From: a bacterium
GTDB lineage: Bacteria > Verrucomicrobiota > Verrucomicrobiia > Limisphaerales > J093
Direction: 5' to 3'
Length of the DNA: 64,000 nt
Assembly (NCBI GenBank): GCA_021780105.1
Contig: JAJXZJ010000045.1
Location: forward strand, 186,001 to 250,000
Both the position numbers and the translations under genes were made by a program. Positions within the stretch are counted from its first letter, which is position 1; each line of letters opens with the position of its first letter. The notes under the pieces are model-generated. The model was not told the DNA's origin and searched no databases. It worked only from the letters and a program-made list of their open reading frames with translations. Below, one piece after another: positions 18,252 through 27,159 of this stretch.

Positions 18252-19415
18252 GTGAACAACCTGACTGCCCCGGCCGCGTTCTTTGCGGGCGCGCTCCTCG
18301 CTTGCGCGTTGAACTGGCTGGCGTTGGTCTCCTGGCGCCGGGCCGCCGGACAGCATTGGACGGAGCGTGCGCGGCGACTTTACCCGGCCCGCGTGGGCGC
18401 GGCCTTGAACCTTTGGCTGCTGCCGGCAAACGGCGTCCTCCTCGCGCGTCTGGTTCATTCCGACGCCTCGTGGCTGCTGGCGTTGACCGCGTTCACGGGC
18501 TGGCTCGGTGCCATGCTGGGCACCTGGCCGTTCAGCCGCGAGATGTTTCCCTGGCTGACTTTCCGCGGCTGGCTGCACCTGGCCGTTGTCGGTTGGTGCC
18601 TGAGTTTTGCCGGGTGGTTCCTGCTCCTTGGCGCCGCGGCCGTCATGCCCGAGAATTTCGGCTGGCCGGTTGCCGGCGTTGCTACAGCGGTTTTGTTGAT
18701 CACGTTCTGGCTGCTGTTCGGCGGCGGCCGGCAGCTTCTGCGCGGGTGCCGCCTGCTTGCGCCGCCGGACGAACGGCTGCAACGCATCGTGGCGACCACG
18801 GCTGTCCGGATGGGAGTGTCGGTCCGCGCCACCGGGCTGCTGGAATCGGTCAGCAGTTACGCCGCGGCGCTGCCCATCACGCGGGAACTCATCTTCAGTC
18901 GGCGGCTGCTGGAGCTGCATCCGGACGACGAAATCGCCGCCATTTGCGCCCATGAACTCGCCCATCTCTCGGAAAGCAAACGCGTGACCGCGGGGCGCAT
19001 CCTGGCCTCGTTCGCGTTCACGCCGTGGATTCTCTTCAAGCCGGCCCTGCACACCTGGCAATTCGCCGGCCTGGCCGTCCTTGCTTTTTCCTGGGGTCTG
19101 CTGCTGGTGTTTGCGCAACGGCTGGCCCGACGCATGGAGGTCCGCGCTGACCAGATGGCCACCGCCAACCAGCCGGAACCCGGCACCTACGCCCGTGCGC
19201 TGGCCCGGCTTTACGAAGCCAATCAAATCCCGGCCGTCATGTCCGGGAGCAGACGAACGCATCCGCACCTTTATGATCGCCTGATCGCGGCCGGCGTGAC
19301 GCCGGATTACCCGCGGCCCAAACCGCCGGCGCGGCTGGGCTGGACCACCGGGCTGGTGATGATCATCGCCGGCATTCTGCTGGGGCTGAACTTCGCAGCC
19401 GGTGTATCCTTCTAA
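18252..19415 (+). CDS. M48-family membrane metalloprotease
   Basis: 387 residues with several N-terminal hydrophobic segments, then a cytoplasm-facing catalytic region. The zinc motif is AHELAHLSESKR (HELAH, about residues 234-238), and the third ligand is likely the Glu in RRMEVRADQMA. Two further hydrophobic segments flank the end of the domain, and the C-terminus is again hydrophobic. This is the HtpX/Ste24-like fold used for membrane protein quality control or peptide maturation; no specific role can be assigned. The start codon is GTG at 18252, 48 nt after the cyclase stop, so co-transcription with the cyclase is likely. Confidence 0.85.
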   Translation: MNNLTAPAAFFAGALLACALNWLALVSWRRAAGQHWTERARRLYPARVGAALNLWLLPANGVLLARLVHSDASWLLALTAFTGWLGAMLGTWPFSREMFPWLTFRGWLHLAVVGWCLSFAGWFLLLGAAAVMPENFGWPVAGVATAVLLITFWLLFGGGRQLLRGCRLLAPPDERLQRIVATTAVRMGVSVRATGLLESVSSYAAALPITRELIFSRRLLELHPDDEIAAICAHELAHLSESKRVTAGRILASFAFTPWILFKPALHTWQFAGLAVLAFSWGLLLVFAQRLARRMEVRADQMATANQPEPGTYARALARLYEANQIPAVMSGSRRTHPHLYDRLIAAGVTPDYPRPKPPARLGWTTGLVMIIAGILLGLNFAAGVSF

Positions 19416-19608
19416 TGCGTTTCGCGCCCGGAGCGGAGCGGGTTGGGAACCGGATTGACGTTTTTGCTGCGACACGCCACGACGCGTTCGTGCGGGATTC
19501 AGTTTCCTTTCCGGCCCGATCCGTGCCAAGAATGGCGCGATGCCAACCGTCTGGCTGCCGTTTCCCCCGTTGACGATCCCCCAAACGGTTTGCACGTTCG
19601 GCAGCCGC

Positions 19609-20862
19609 ATGGCGAAACTGGTTATGAATGCTGCCGTGAACCCTCCGGGGCCAGCCACACGCCCGGAGAAATCGTATGATCTGGCCATCGCTGCCGCGGT
19701 GATCGCGGGCGCCTGCACGTTTCTCAACGTGTATTGCACGCAGCCGTTGCTGCCGTTTTTCCAGCAGGTTTTCCACGCCTCTGAAATCGCCGTCAGCCTG
19801 ACCGTTGGCGCCGTCACGCTCTCGGTCGCCATCACGGCGCCCGTCATCGGCCTGCTCGCGGAAACGTTCGGACGCAAGAAAGTCATCGTGCCCGCGCTCT
19901 TCGCCATGGCGATCTCGACGCTGCTGGCGGCCACGGCGCAGAGCCTCCACGCCTTGATTCTGTGGCGTTTTGTTCAAGGACTGTTCGTGCCCGGCGTGAT
20001 CGCCGTCATGATGGCCTACATCAACGAGGAATTCACCGGGCGCGCCGGCACGGTCATGGCCGCCTACGTGGCCGGCACGGTGTTCGGCGGGTTTCTCGGC
20101 CGCTTTCTCGCCGGGCTCATCGCCACGCACGGAAACTGGCGCGCGACGTTCGCCGTGCTGGGTGCTCTGGACCTGCTGGGCGCGCTGCTCGTGCGACGCT
20201 GGCTGCCGCTGGCCGTGCATTTCGTGCCGGCCGGGCACGTTTTCAAATCGCTGCGCGACGCCTGGGGGCATTTGCGCAATCCGCGGTTGCTGGCGATTTA
20301 CGGCATGGGCTTCGCCGTGCTGTTCTCACTGGTCGGCGTGTTCACCTACAGCAATTTTCACCTGGCCCAACCGCCCTTCGGCTTGAGCCCCGCCGGGCTG
20401 GGCAGCGTCTTCTTCGTCTATCTGCTGGGCTGCGTCGTCACGCCGCTGTCCGGGCGGTTTCTCGACCGGCACGGTTTTCGCCGCACGACGCTGTTGTCCG
20501 TGGGCATGAGCCTGTGCGGGCTGGGGCTGACGCTGGCGCCGTCGCTGCCGATCATAATTGCCGGGCTGGCGTTGTTCTCCTCCGGAATTTTCGTGGCGCA
20601 AACGTCGGCGACGGTCTTGACCGGCCGCATAGCCGGGCGGGCGCGCTCCGCCGCAGCGGGCTTGTATGTGACGTTTTACTACGCCGGCGGGAGCGTTGGC
20701 ACGGCGGTGCCGGCCTGGTTCTGGGTTCACGGCGGCTGGCCGGCGTGTATCGGGCTGTTTGCCATCGCCAGCGCGGTCATTCTCGCCTTGGGATGGACCG
20801 GCGGCCGCTCCGTGCCGGTTGCAACCGCGCCCGCAACGCCGACGCGCAATTCAGGAGTTTGA
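19609..20862 (+). CDS. MFS transporter (YnfM/arabinose-exporter-like)
   Basis: About 417 residues from the ATG at 19609 with twelve likely membrane helices. The MFS loop motif after helix 2 is present as LLAETFGRKKVIVP, and its repeat in the second half as FLDRHGFRRTTLL. The sequence resembles the YnfM subgroup of drug/metabolite efflux proteins. Other starts are possible at 19540 and 19624. Substrate is unknown. No regulator is adjacent. Confidence 0.82.
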   Translation: MAKLVMNAAVNPPGPATRPEKSYDLAIAAAVIAGACTFLNVYCTQPLLPFFQQVFHASEIAVSLTVGAVTLSVAITAPVIGLLAETFGRKKVIVPALFAMAISTLLAATAQSLHALILWRFVQGLFVPGVIAVMMAYINEEFTGRAGTVMAAYVAGTVFGGFLGRFLAGLIATHGNWRATFAVLGALDLLGALLVRRWLPLAVHFVPAGHVFKSLRDAWGHLRNPRLLAIYGMGFAVLFSLVGVFTYSNFHLAQPPFGLSPAGLGSVFFVYLLGCVVTPLSGRFLDRHGFRRTTLLSVGMSLCGLGLTLAPSLPIIIAGLALFSSGIFVAQTSATVLTGRIAGRARSAAAGLYVTFYYAGGSVGTAVPAWFWVHGGWPACIGLFAIASAVILALGWTGGRSVPVATAPATPTRNSGV

Positions 20863-20987
20863 GACAAACGCGGCCCGGCACGAGCAACCTTGCCGGCCAA
20901 CCTTCCGACGCCCGACGACCGCGTGAAGTCCAATCGTGACACCCGGCCGTTTCTGGTGTCCAATCTCCCGTGCAAGCCGCCACCATC

Positions 20988-21548
20988 ATGGACAACGTGG
21001 AGTTGACGACGCCCGCGCCGGCGCGGGAGCAGGACCGCTGGGAGCACAGCGGTTTTGGGGCGATCTACGCCGAGCATTCCCGCGCGATCTATTACCTCGC
21101 GCTGCGCCTGCTGGGCGACGCCACGCAGGCGGAGGACGCCACGCACGACGTGTTTTTGAAGGCGTTTCGCAAGCTGGCCGGGTTCCGCGGCGAGGCCGCG
21201 ATGCGCACCTGGCTTTACCGGATCACGATCAACCACTGCCGCAATCTCCAACAGTCCTGGCAGGCGCGCACGATGGTGAGCACCGCCGACGACGCGCTCT
21301 GGGAACGCACCGCCGGCCAGGCGGAAAGCCCGCTGCGCGTTCTGGAGACGAAGGAGCTGGGCCAGCGCATCCAGCGCAGTCTCGACGCGTTGCCAGAGGA
21401 ATACCGGCTGCTCCTCCTCCTGGTGGCCGATGAGAACCTGAGCTACCACGAGGTGGCCGAACTGACCGGCCAGACGGCCGACGCCGTGCGGGGCAAACTC
21501 CACCGGGCGCGGAAGGCGTTCGCCGCCTTCTTCGCCCAAACCGCTTGA
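20988..21548 (+). CDS. ECF sigma-70 factor
   Basis: 186 residues from the ATG at 20988 (a GTG at 20970 is an alternative). Region 2 is shown by YYLALRLLGDATQAEDATHDVFLKAF and RTWLYRITINHC, region 4 by LPEEYRLLLLLVADENLSYHEVAELTG and VRGKLHRARKA. It directs RNA polymerase to a specific set of promoters. It is followed after 7 nt by a small acidic/proline-containing protein gene and then by an AAA ATPase, with no membrane anti-sigma factor in the usual position. Confidence 0.9.
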   Translation: MDNVELTTPAPAREQDRWEHSGFGAIYAEHSRAIYYLALRLLGDATQAEDATHDVFLKAFRKLAGFRGEAAMRTWLYRITINHCRNLQQSWQARTMVSTADDALWERTAGQAESPLRVLETKELGQRIQRSLDALPEEYRLLLLLVADENLSYHEVAELTGQTADAVRGKLHRARKAFAAFFAQTA

Positions 21549-21555
21549 AATTGTC

Positions 21556-21786
21556 ATGGAACCAAACCAACCCAGCTCCCGGCTGACCCAGCGTCAACAG
21601 GCCGAGGAACGGACCCAGCAACAAACCCGGCCGGCCGCGCGGGAATTCGCCAGCGCGGAGGAATTGCTGCGGTTCGACGCCGCGCAAACCCCGCCGCCAC
21701 CGGATGTGGCGGAGCGATTGAAGCAGTCGGTCGCCACCGAACCGCCCCCGGCCCTGCCCTGGTGGAAACGGCTGTTCCGACGCTGA
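21556..21786 (+). CDS. Small protein of unknown function downstream of ECF sigma
   Basis: 76 residues. The N-terminal third is Gln/Arg-rich (RLTQRQQAEERTQQQTRP), the middle reads EFASAEELLRFDAAQTPPPP, and it ends LPWWKRLFRR. There is no membrane helix, signal peptide or cysteine pair. It is spaced 7 nt after the sigma gene and 5 nt before the AAA ATPase gene, which strongly supports it being a real gene in one operon. The AEELLRxD / PPPPDVAERLK part looks like an ordered short helix that could bind a partner. A role as regulator or target of the sigma factor is possible but is inference only. Confidence 0.7.
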   Translation: MEPNQPSSRLTQRQQAEERTQQQTRPAAREFASAEELLRFDAAQTPPPPDVAERLKQSVATEPPPALPWWKRLFRR

Positions 21787-21791
21787 CCGGC

Positions 21792-23318
21792 ATGAACATC
21801 GTCGGCGAAATCGAGTGCCTGATCCGGGCGCGGTATCCGATCCTTTACCTCCTGTCGGGCGAAGAGGCGCGCGTCAGCGGCGCGATTGCGGAGATCGCCG
21901 GGCGCCGGCAGAAAAAAGTGATCGAATGGACCTGCACAATGGGGCTGGCGGCGGCGGGCACGTCCATTCAATCGCAGCGGACGCGCAACGCGCCAACGAA
22001 GGATCCGCTGGTGGCGCTGGACCAGGTGGTGGACGAGGTCGAACCGGCGATTTTCGTATTCAAGGATTTTCACCCGTTCCTGACGCGGCCAAACGTCACG
22101 GTGATCCGGCGCTTGAAGGAAATTGCCCTGCAACTCAAGAACAGCCGCAAAACGATCATCCTCCTCTCGCCGACGCTGGAAATGCCGCCGGAATTGGAAA
22201 AGGAAATCACGGTGCTGGCGTTTCCGCTGCCGACGCGCGACGACCTCGCGGAACTGCTTGGCCGCATCGAAACAGAGGTCGGCGAACTGGCCAACGTGAA
22301 CGTGGAACTCGACGACGCCGGCCGCGAACGGCTCCTGCAGGCGGCGCTGGGTCTGACGCTCGGCGAGGCGGAAAACGTCTTCGCGCGCATCCTCGTGAAA
22401 CACGAGCGGCTCGCCGCCGACCTCGTGCCGGAGGTGCTCGGCGAGAAGCAGCAGCTTATCCGCAAAAACGGCCTGCTGGAATATTACGCGACGGACGAAA
22501 GCTTCGCGACCGTCGGCGGCCTGAACGCGCTGAAGGACTGGCTGCGCAAACGCGCGGCAGCGTTCACGGTGGAAGCCCGGGCGTTCGGGTTGCCGGCGCC
22601 GAAGGGATTGCTGCTGCTCGGCGTGCAGGGTTGCGGCAAGAGTCTGTGCGCGAAGGCGGTTTCCAATTTGTGGCAGGTGCCGCTGCTGCGGTTCGACATG
22701 GGCCGGATGTTCGGCAGTCTCGTCGGATCGTCCGAAGATAACGTGCGGCGCGCGATCGCCGTGGCGGAATCCGTGGCGCCGGCGGTGCTGTGGGTGGATG
22801 AAATTGACAAGGCCTTCGCCGGATCGGCGGGCTCGGCCGCGGCCGACGGCGGCACCACGGCGCGCGTGTTCGGCACGCTGCTGACCTGGCTGGCGGACAA
22901 AACGGCGCCCGTGTTTGTCGTCGCCACGGCCAATGACATTTCACAATTGCCGCCGGAGCTGCTGCGCAAAGGGCGGTTCGACGAAATCTTTTTCGTGGAC
23001 CTGCCGGCCACCGACGAGCGCCGGGATGTTTTCGCGATTCATCTGCGCAAACGCGGTCGCAACCCGGAACGGTTCGACCTTGAAACGCTGGCGGCAGCAA
23101 GCCGGGACTTCAGCGGCGCAGAGATCGAGGAGGCGGTGATCAGCGCGCTATACGAGGCGTTTGCGGCCGGCCGCGAACTGGCGCCCGAAGATCTGCAACT
23201 GGTGCTGGGGCAGACGGTGCCGCTGGCACGCACCATGGCCGAGCACCTGCAACGGCTGCGGACATGGGCGGCTGGCCGCGCGCGGCCGGCGAGCCTTCCG
23301 CGATCCGCCGGCGACTGA
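21792..23318 (+). CDS. Ycf46-like AAA ATPase
   Basis: 508 residues. The N-terminal ~230 residues form the Ycf46-type domain ([52 protein letters not shown]). The AAA core follows with Walker A GVQGCGKS (277-284), Walker [12 protein letters not shown] (331-341), sensor [17 protein letters not shown] and arginine finger in [14 protein letters not shown]. The family was named from a plastid gene linked to CO2 uptake in cyanobacteria; in other bacteria its role is unknown, probably remodelling of a protein complex. The ATG at 21792 starts just after the small protein's stop. Confidence 0.87.
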   Translation: MNIVGEIECLIRARYPILYLLSGEEARVSGAIAEIAGRRQKKVIEWTCTMGLAAAGTSIQSQRTRNAPTKDPLVALDQVVDEVEPAIFVFKDFHPFLTRPNVTVIRRLKEIALQLKNSRKTIILLSPTLEMPPELEKEITVLAFPLPTRDDLAELLGRIETEVGELANVNVELDDAGRERLLQAALGLTLGEAENVFARILVKHERLAADLVPEVLGEKQQLIRKNGLLEYYATDESFATVGGLNALKDWLRKRAAAFTVEARAFGLPAPKGLLLLGVQGCGKSLCAKAVSNLWQVPLLRFDMGRMFGSLVGSSEDNVRRAIAVAESVAPAVLWVDEIDKAFAGSAGSAAADGGTTARVFGTLLTWLADKTAPVFVVATANDISQLPPELLRKGRFDEIFFVDLPATDERRDVFAIHLRKRGRNPERFDLETLAAASRDFSGAEIEEAVISALYEAFAAGRELAPEDLQLVLGQTVPLARTMAEHLQRLRTWAAGRARPASLPRSAGD

Positions 23319-23402
23319 GATCTTCGCCGCGACAGAAAATGGTTGTCACGCGCCTAAAGGATTGCACGCCGGGGAGGGCTTGCTTACGGTTGCGGCCGCG
23401 GC

Positions 23403-24272
23403 ATGAAAATTTTTATCGATGGCCAGTATCTTGACGAACAAAACGCCAAGATTTCAGTGTTCGACCACGGGTTGCTTTACGGCGACGGGGTATTCGAGGG
23501 TATTCGCGCTTACAACGGGCGGGTTTTCCGGTTGAAGGAGCATATTGACCGGCTGTATTGCTCGGCCAAGGCCATCCTGTTGCCGATTCCGCTGACGCCG
23601 GCGGAAATGACGCAGGCGGTCGTGGCCACCTGCCGCGAGAACAATCTCCGCGACGGCTACATCCGCCTGGTCGTGACGCGCGGCATCGGCACGCTGGGGT
23701 TGAATCCGAACCGCTGCCAGCGCCCGTCCGTGATCATCATCGCGGACACAATCCAGCTTTACCCGCCGGAGCTTTACGAGCGCGGCATGGCCATCGTCAC
23801 CGTGCCGACCACGCGCAATCTGCACAGCGCGGTGAACCCGGCCATCAAGTCGCTAAATTACCTCAACAACATCCTGGCCAAGATCGAGGCGAACAATGCG
23901 GGCGTGGAAGAGGCGATCATGCTCAACGCCGAGGGTTACGTGGCCGAATGCACCGGCGACAATCTTTTCATCGTGAAGGGCGGGCACTTGCTGACGCCGC
24001 CGCTTTACGCGGGGGCGCTTTACGGCATCACCCGCGGCGTGGTGATGGAACTGGCGGCGCGGGCTGGCATGAAGGTCAGCGAACCGAACCTGACGCGCTA
24101 TGATGTCTTCAACGCGGACGAATGCTTCCTGACCGGCACGGGGGCGGAAATCATCCCCATCGTCAAGGTGGACGGTCGTGTCATCGGAACCGGCCACCCG
24201 GGCGAGGCCACCAAGCAACTGGTCGCGCAATACCGTGGCCTGACGCAGGTTTCCGGCGAGCCAATCTTCTGA
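23403..24272 (+). CDS. ilvE: Branched-chain amino acid aminotransferase (class IV)
   Basis: 289 residues, typical for the short bacterial IlvE. It transfers the amino group between glutamate and branched-chain 2-oxo acids in the cytoplasm using pyridoxal phosphate. Fold-type IV motifs are FDHGLLYGDGVFEGIRAYNGR, the PLP Lys149 in NPAIKSLNYLNN, and EAIMLNAEGYVAECTGDNLF. D-amino-acid aminotransferases share the fold, but the FEGIRAY and SLNYLNNI pattern favours IlvE. It is a stand-alone gene, 84 nt after the AAA ATPase. Confidence 0.9.
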   Translation: MKIFIDGQYLDEQNAKISVFDHGLLYGDGVFEGIRAYNGRVFRLKEHIDRLYCSAKAILLPIPLTPAEMTQAVVATCRENNLRDGYIRLVVTRGIGTLGLNPNRCQRPSVIIIADTIQLYPPELYERGMAIVTVPTTRNLHSAVNPAIKSLNYLNNILAKIEANNAGVEEAIMLNAEGYVAECTGDNLFIVKGGHLLTPPLYAGALYGITRGVVMELAARAGMKVSEPNLTRYDVFNADECFLTGTGAEIIPIVKVDGRVIGTGHPGEATKQLVAQYRGLTQVSGEPIF

Positions 24273-24453
24273 CCGGCGGGTTTGGCGACGCGGGCGGCAA
24301 GCCGGCGGTCGCAGCGATGTGGGTCAGCCAGAACGAGCTTGATTCCTTTGCCCAATTTGCCCAGTGTGTGTCTCTGATGTCCGGCGCGTCCACGAAATGG
24401 ACGGCCCAAAGCAAACGGCAAGTGGTCAGGGACCACAGCGAAGGATTTCAGGT

Positions 24454-24672
24454 GTGGCCAAAGAAGAGCCTATTCAACTGATTGGCACGGTAATGCAAGT
24501 GTTGCCAGGAACGATGTTCCGGGTGGCGTTACCCAACAAACACGAGGTGCTGGCGCATATCTCAGGCAAGATGCGCAAGAATTTCATCCGCATCAGCGTG
24601 GGTGACAAGGTGAACATCGAGATGTCACCCTACGACCTGAACAAAGCCCGCATCACCTTCCGCCAGCCCTGA
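24454..24672 (+). CDS. infA: Translation initiation factor IF-1
   Basis: 72 residues, exactly the usual IF-1 length, an OB-fold protein that occupies the ribosomal A site during initiation. [54 protein letters not shown] and KARITFR are near-canonical. The start is GTG at 24454 with GAAGGA 7-8 nt upstream; starting further upstream at 24364 would add 30 unrelated residues. It stands alone and not in a ribosomal protein cluster. Confidence 0.96.
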   Translation: MAKEEPIQLIGTVMQVLPGTMFRVALPNKHEVLAHISGKMRKNFIRISVGDKVNIEMSPYDLNKARITFRQP

Positions 24673-24867
24673 TGGCCGGCGGTGGCCGTCCCGGCGTTGC
24701 CATGCCGGTCACTCCGTAACTCCATCATCGGACTGGTGTTTCACTGGCGTGGCGGCACACTTGAACCTTCGGCGGTGCAACTTCCGGTTGCCGCCGTAAG
24801 CACGCTGCGGCATTGTCCGAAATCTATGTTACTGGCGGAAAGGTTGGAGTGGCGTTGGCCCCGCACG

Positions 24868-26007
24868 ATGAATCCGATCGCGCGGGCCTTTGTGCTTTCC
24901 ATTGCCTGCCACCTTTTTCTGTTTGGCTTCATCGAGGTCGGCAACCGGCTGGACCTCTGGCGCTTTAGCCCCTTGCTGGCGCTGGCTCGGGCCATGAACC
25001 TGAGTCCGGCCACGGTGGCCAAGCTGACCGCCAGGAACTCCCCGCCGCCGCCCAAGACCCAGGTCAAAAAAACCGAGGAAGTCCCGGAAATTCCGCTGGT
25101 GTTCGTGGACGTGGACCCGTCCCAGGCAACGGAGGAAGCGCCCAAGAACACCCCTTATTACTCGCCGGTGAATTCCCAGGCCGGCAATCCGGACACCAGC
25201 CGGAACACCCCGACCGCGAAACTGGAAGGCAAGCAGGACAAGGTCATGAAGACGGCCTCCACGGTGCGGGCCAATCCCAACGTCGCGCATCCGCTGCAAC
25301 CGGCACCGCGGCCGCCCACGCCGGCGGCGGAAGCCCAAACCCGGCCCCAACCGCCGCCGGAACCGGCCCGTGAAATTGCGCAAAAGCCCGCGCCGCCCAA
25401 AGCTGCGCCGAAGGTCCAGACGGCGGATCCCAAGCCGGTCACGCCAGCCGTGGAGAAGCAGGAAATCGGCGACCTGGCCATGGCCAAGCCCACACCGCCG
25501 CCGGGTCTGGAGGCGGATGTCACGCCGCGCGTCGTGACCGCACAATCAGTCTCCCAGGCGCCGCAGCACGTGCGGCCACGCACGGTGGCGGCCGCCCGCA
25601 TGATGCAGGCCGCGCAAAACCCGGACAGCGCCACGCTCGGCGAAAAGCTCAAACAAGACGGCGGCGTCAAGCGGTTCAGCGTGCAATCCTCGCTGGACGT
25701 GCGGGCCAGTCCGTTTGGCAACTACGACGCCAAGTTCATCGCGGCGGTCCAGCGATGCTGGTATCAATTGCTGGACGAACAGCATTACACGCTGGACCGC
25801 ATGGGCAAGGTCACGTTGAAGTTTCGCCTGACCGTGGACGGGCGAATCACAGATATGAGCACGGTGAATTCGGACGTGGGCGATCTTTACACCCTGCTCT
25901 GCCAGTGGGCCGTGGAGAAGCCCGCGCCGTTTGACAAGTGGCCGGCCGAGATGCGGAAAATGCTGCGGGATAATTACCGCGAAGTGGTGTTCACCTTTTA
26001 CTATTGA
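24868..26007 (+). CDS. TonB-like energy transducer protein
   Basis: 379 residues from the ATG at 24868. One N-terminal membrane helix (about 7-25, AFVLSIACHLFLFGFIEVG) is followed by a long Pro/Ala/Lys-rich periplasmic spacer (about 50-260, with many PP pairs such as PQPPPEPAREIAQKP) and a small C-terminal domain (YDAKFIAAVQRCWYQLL, VTLKFRLTVDGRITD). This layout fits TonB or TolA, which carry proton-motive energy across the periplasm to outer-membrane receptors or complexes. It is the first gene of a TonB-ExbB-ExbD operon. Upstream starts (24826, 24682) would place extra residues before the helix and are less likely. Confidence 0.8.
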   Translation: MNPIARAFVLSIACHLFLFGFIEVGNRLDLWRFSPLLALARAMNLSPATVAKLTARNSPPPPKTQVKKTEEVPEIPLVFVDVDPSQATEEAPKNTPYYSPVNSQAGNPDTSRNTPTAKLEGKQDKVMKTASTVRANPNVAHPLQPAPRPPTPAAEAQTRPQPPPEPAREIAQKPAPPKAAPKVQTADPKPVTPAVEKQEIGDLAMAKPTPPPGLEADVTPRVVTAQSVSQAPQHVRPRTVAAARMMQAAQNPDSATLGEKLKQDGGVKRFSVQSSLDVRASPFGNYDAKFIAAVQRCWYQLLDEQHYTLDRMGKVTLKFRLTVDGRITDMSTVNSDVGDLYTLLCQWAVEKPAPFDKWPAEMRKMLRDNYREVVFTFYY

Positions 26008-26040
26008 GCCGGCGATGCCGGATGTGCGCTCCCAATTGCT

Positions 26041-26700
26041 ATGATTCAATTCCTGATTGCCGGCGGTCCCTTCATGCTGTTGCTGGTGCTGACTTCCATC
26101 GTCAGCCTGACGTTTATCATCGAGCGTGGCCTGGCGCTGCGGCGGAACAAGGTGGTGCCGCCGGGCGTGTGTGACGCCCTCGAACGGTGCCGGAGCAAGG
26201 ACGATCTGACCGTGCTGCAAGTAGCCTGCCAGCAGCAACCGTCCCCCCTTGGCCGCCTGGTGCTGACGGCCGTGGAGCATCTGTCCTTGCCGAAGGTGGA
26301 GAACCAGGACGCCATCCAGACGCACGCGCGGCAGGAGGTGGTTTTGCTCGAACGCGGGCTGGTGGTGCTGGAGGTGATCGTCGGCATCTCGCCGTTGCTG
26401 GGATTGGTGGGCACGCTGCACGGACTGATCACGCTGTTCGGCGATCTGGGCCGCAGCGGTCTCGCGGACAACGCGGTGCTCGCCAAAGGCATTGCCATCG
26501 CGCTGAACACCACCCTCATGGGTCTGCTCATCGCCATCCCGTCACTGGTCTTCTGGAGTTCGTTCACCAAGCGCGTCGAGACGCTCACCGTGGAAATGGA
26601 AACCATGATGGACGATTTTGTGCGCCGTCAATACCGGCTGAAACGACCGGCGCCCAAGGAGCCGGCGGTGAAGGGACTCTCGAAAGTGACGACGGAATAA
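26041..26700 (+). CDS. exbB: MotA/TolQ/ExbB proton channel family protein
   Basis: 219 residues with three membrane helices: about 4-24 (FLIAGGPFMLLLVLTSIVSL), a second near LEVIVGISPLLGLVGTLHGLI and a third near IAIALNTTLMGLLIAIPSLVFW. The ISPLLGLVGTLHGLI stretch is the ExbB/TolQ hallmark. With ExbD it forms the proton-driven stator that powers TonB or TolA. It lies 33 nt after the TonB-like gene and 17 nt before exbD. Assignment to Exb rather than Tol rests on the TonB-like neighbour and the absence of tolB/pal here. Confidence 0.85.
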   Translation: MIQFLIAGGPFMLLLVLTSIVSLTFIIERGLALRRNKVVPPGVCDALERCRSKDDLTVLQVACQQQPSPLGRLVLTAVEHLSLPKVENQDAIQTHARQEVVLLERGLVVLEVIVGISPLLGLVGTLHGLITLFGDLGRSGLADNAVLAKGIAIALNTTLMGLLIAIPSLVFWSSFTKRVETLTVEMETMMDDFVRRQYRLKRPAPKEPAVKGLSKVTTE

Positions 26701-26717
26701 CGCACTGCCCCCTCGCG

Positions 26718-27146
26718 ATGCGCTTCTTCGAACGCAAACACCGCTCGCCGCCGCCGATCATCATCGTGTCGTTGATTGACATCCTGATCGTGCTGCTGAT
26801 TTTCCTGATGGTGACGACAACCTTCAAACAGCAGCCGGCGGTCAAGCTGACCCTGCCTGAATCGCGCGAGGGCCGCGAGGGCCGGTCGCAATCCGAGACG
26901 GCGGTCATCACCATTGCCAGGGAAACCAACGGGTCGCGTTTCTTCATCGGCGAGGCGCCAGTCACGCTGGCCGCCCTCCGGACAGAGTTGTCCGCGCGCG
27001 CCGCCAAGGATCCCAACACGGCCGTCGCCATTCGCAGCGACCGGGACGCCAGCGTGCAGGATTTCCTGGACGTGGTGGAAGCCGTCAAGGCGGCCGGCAT
27101 CAGGAAGCCGGTGAGCACGTTCACCAAGAACGCAACGAAACGCTAG
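26718..27146 (+). CDS. exbD: ExbD/TolR family biopolymer transport protein
   Basis: 142 residues from an ATG at 26718. A single membrane helix (about 14-34) contains the essential Asp in SLIDILIVLLIFLMVTT, the proton-handling residue of the family. The periplasmic domain has AVKLTLPESREG, FIGEAPVTLAALRTELSARA and DRDASVQDFLDVVEAVKAAGI. It ends 13 nt before the end of the convergent subtilase gene, with no obvious terminator in between. Confidence 0.87.
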   Translation: MRFFERKHRSPPPIIIVSLIDILIVLLIFLMVTTTFKQQPAVKLTLPESREGREGRSQSETAVITIARETNGSRFFIGEAPVTLAALRTELSARAAKDPNTAVAIRSDRDASVQDFLDVVEAVKAAGIRKPVSTFTKNATKR

Positions 27147-27159
27147 CCGCCGCACGACT

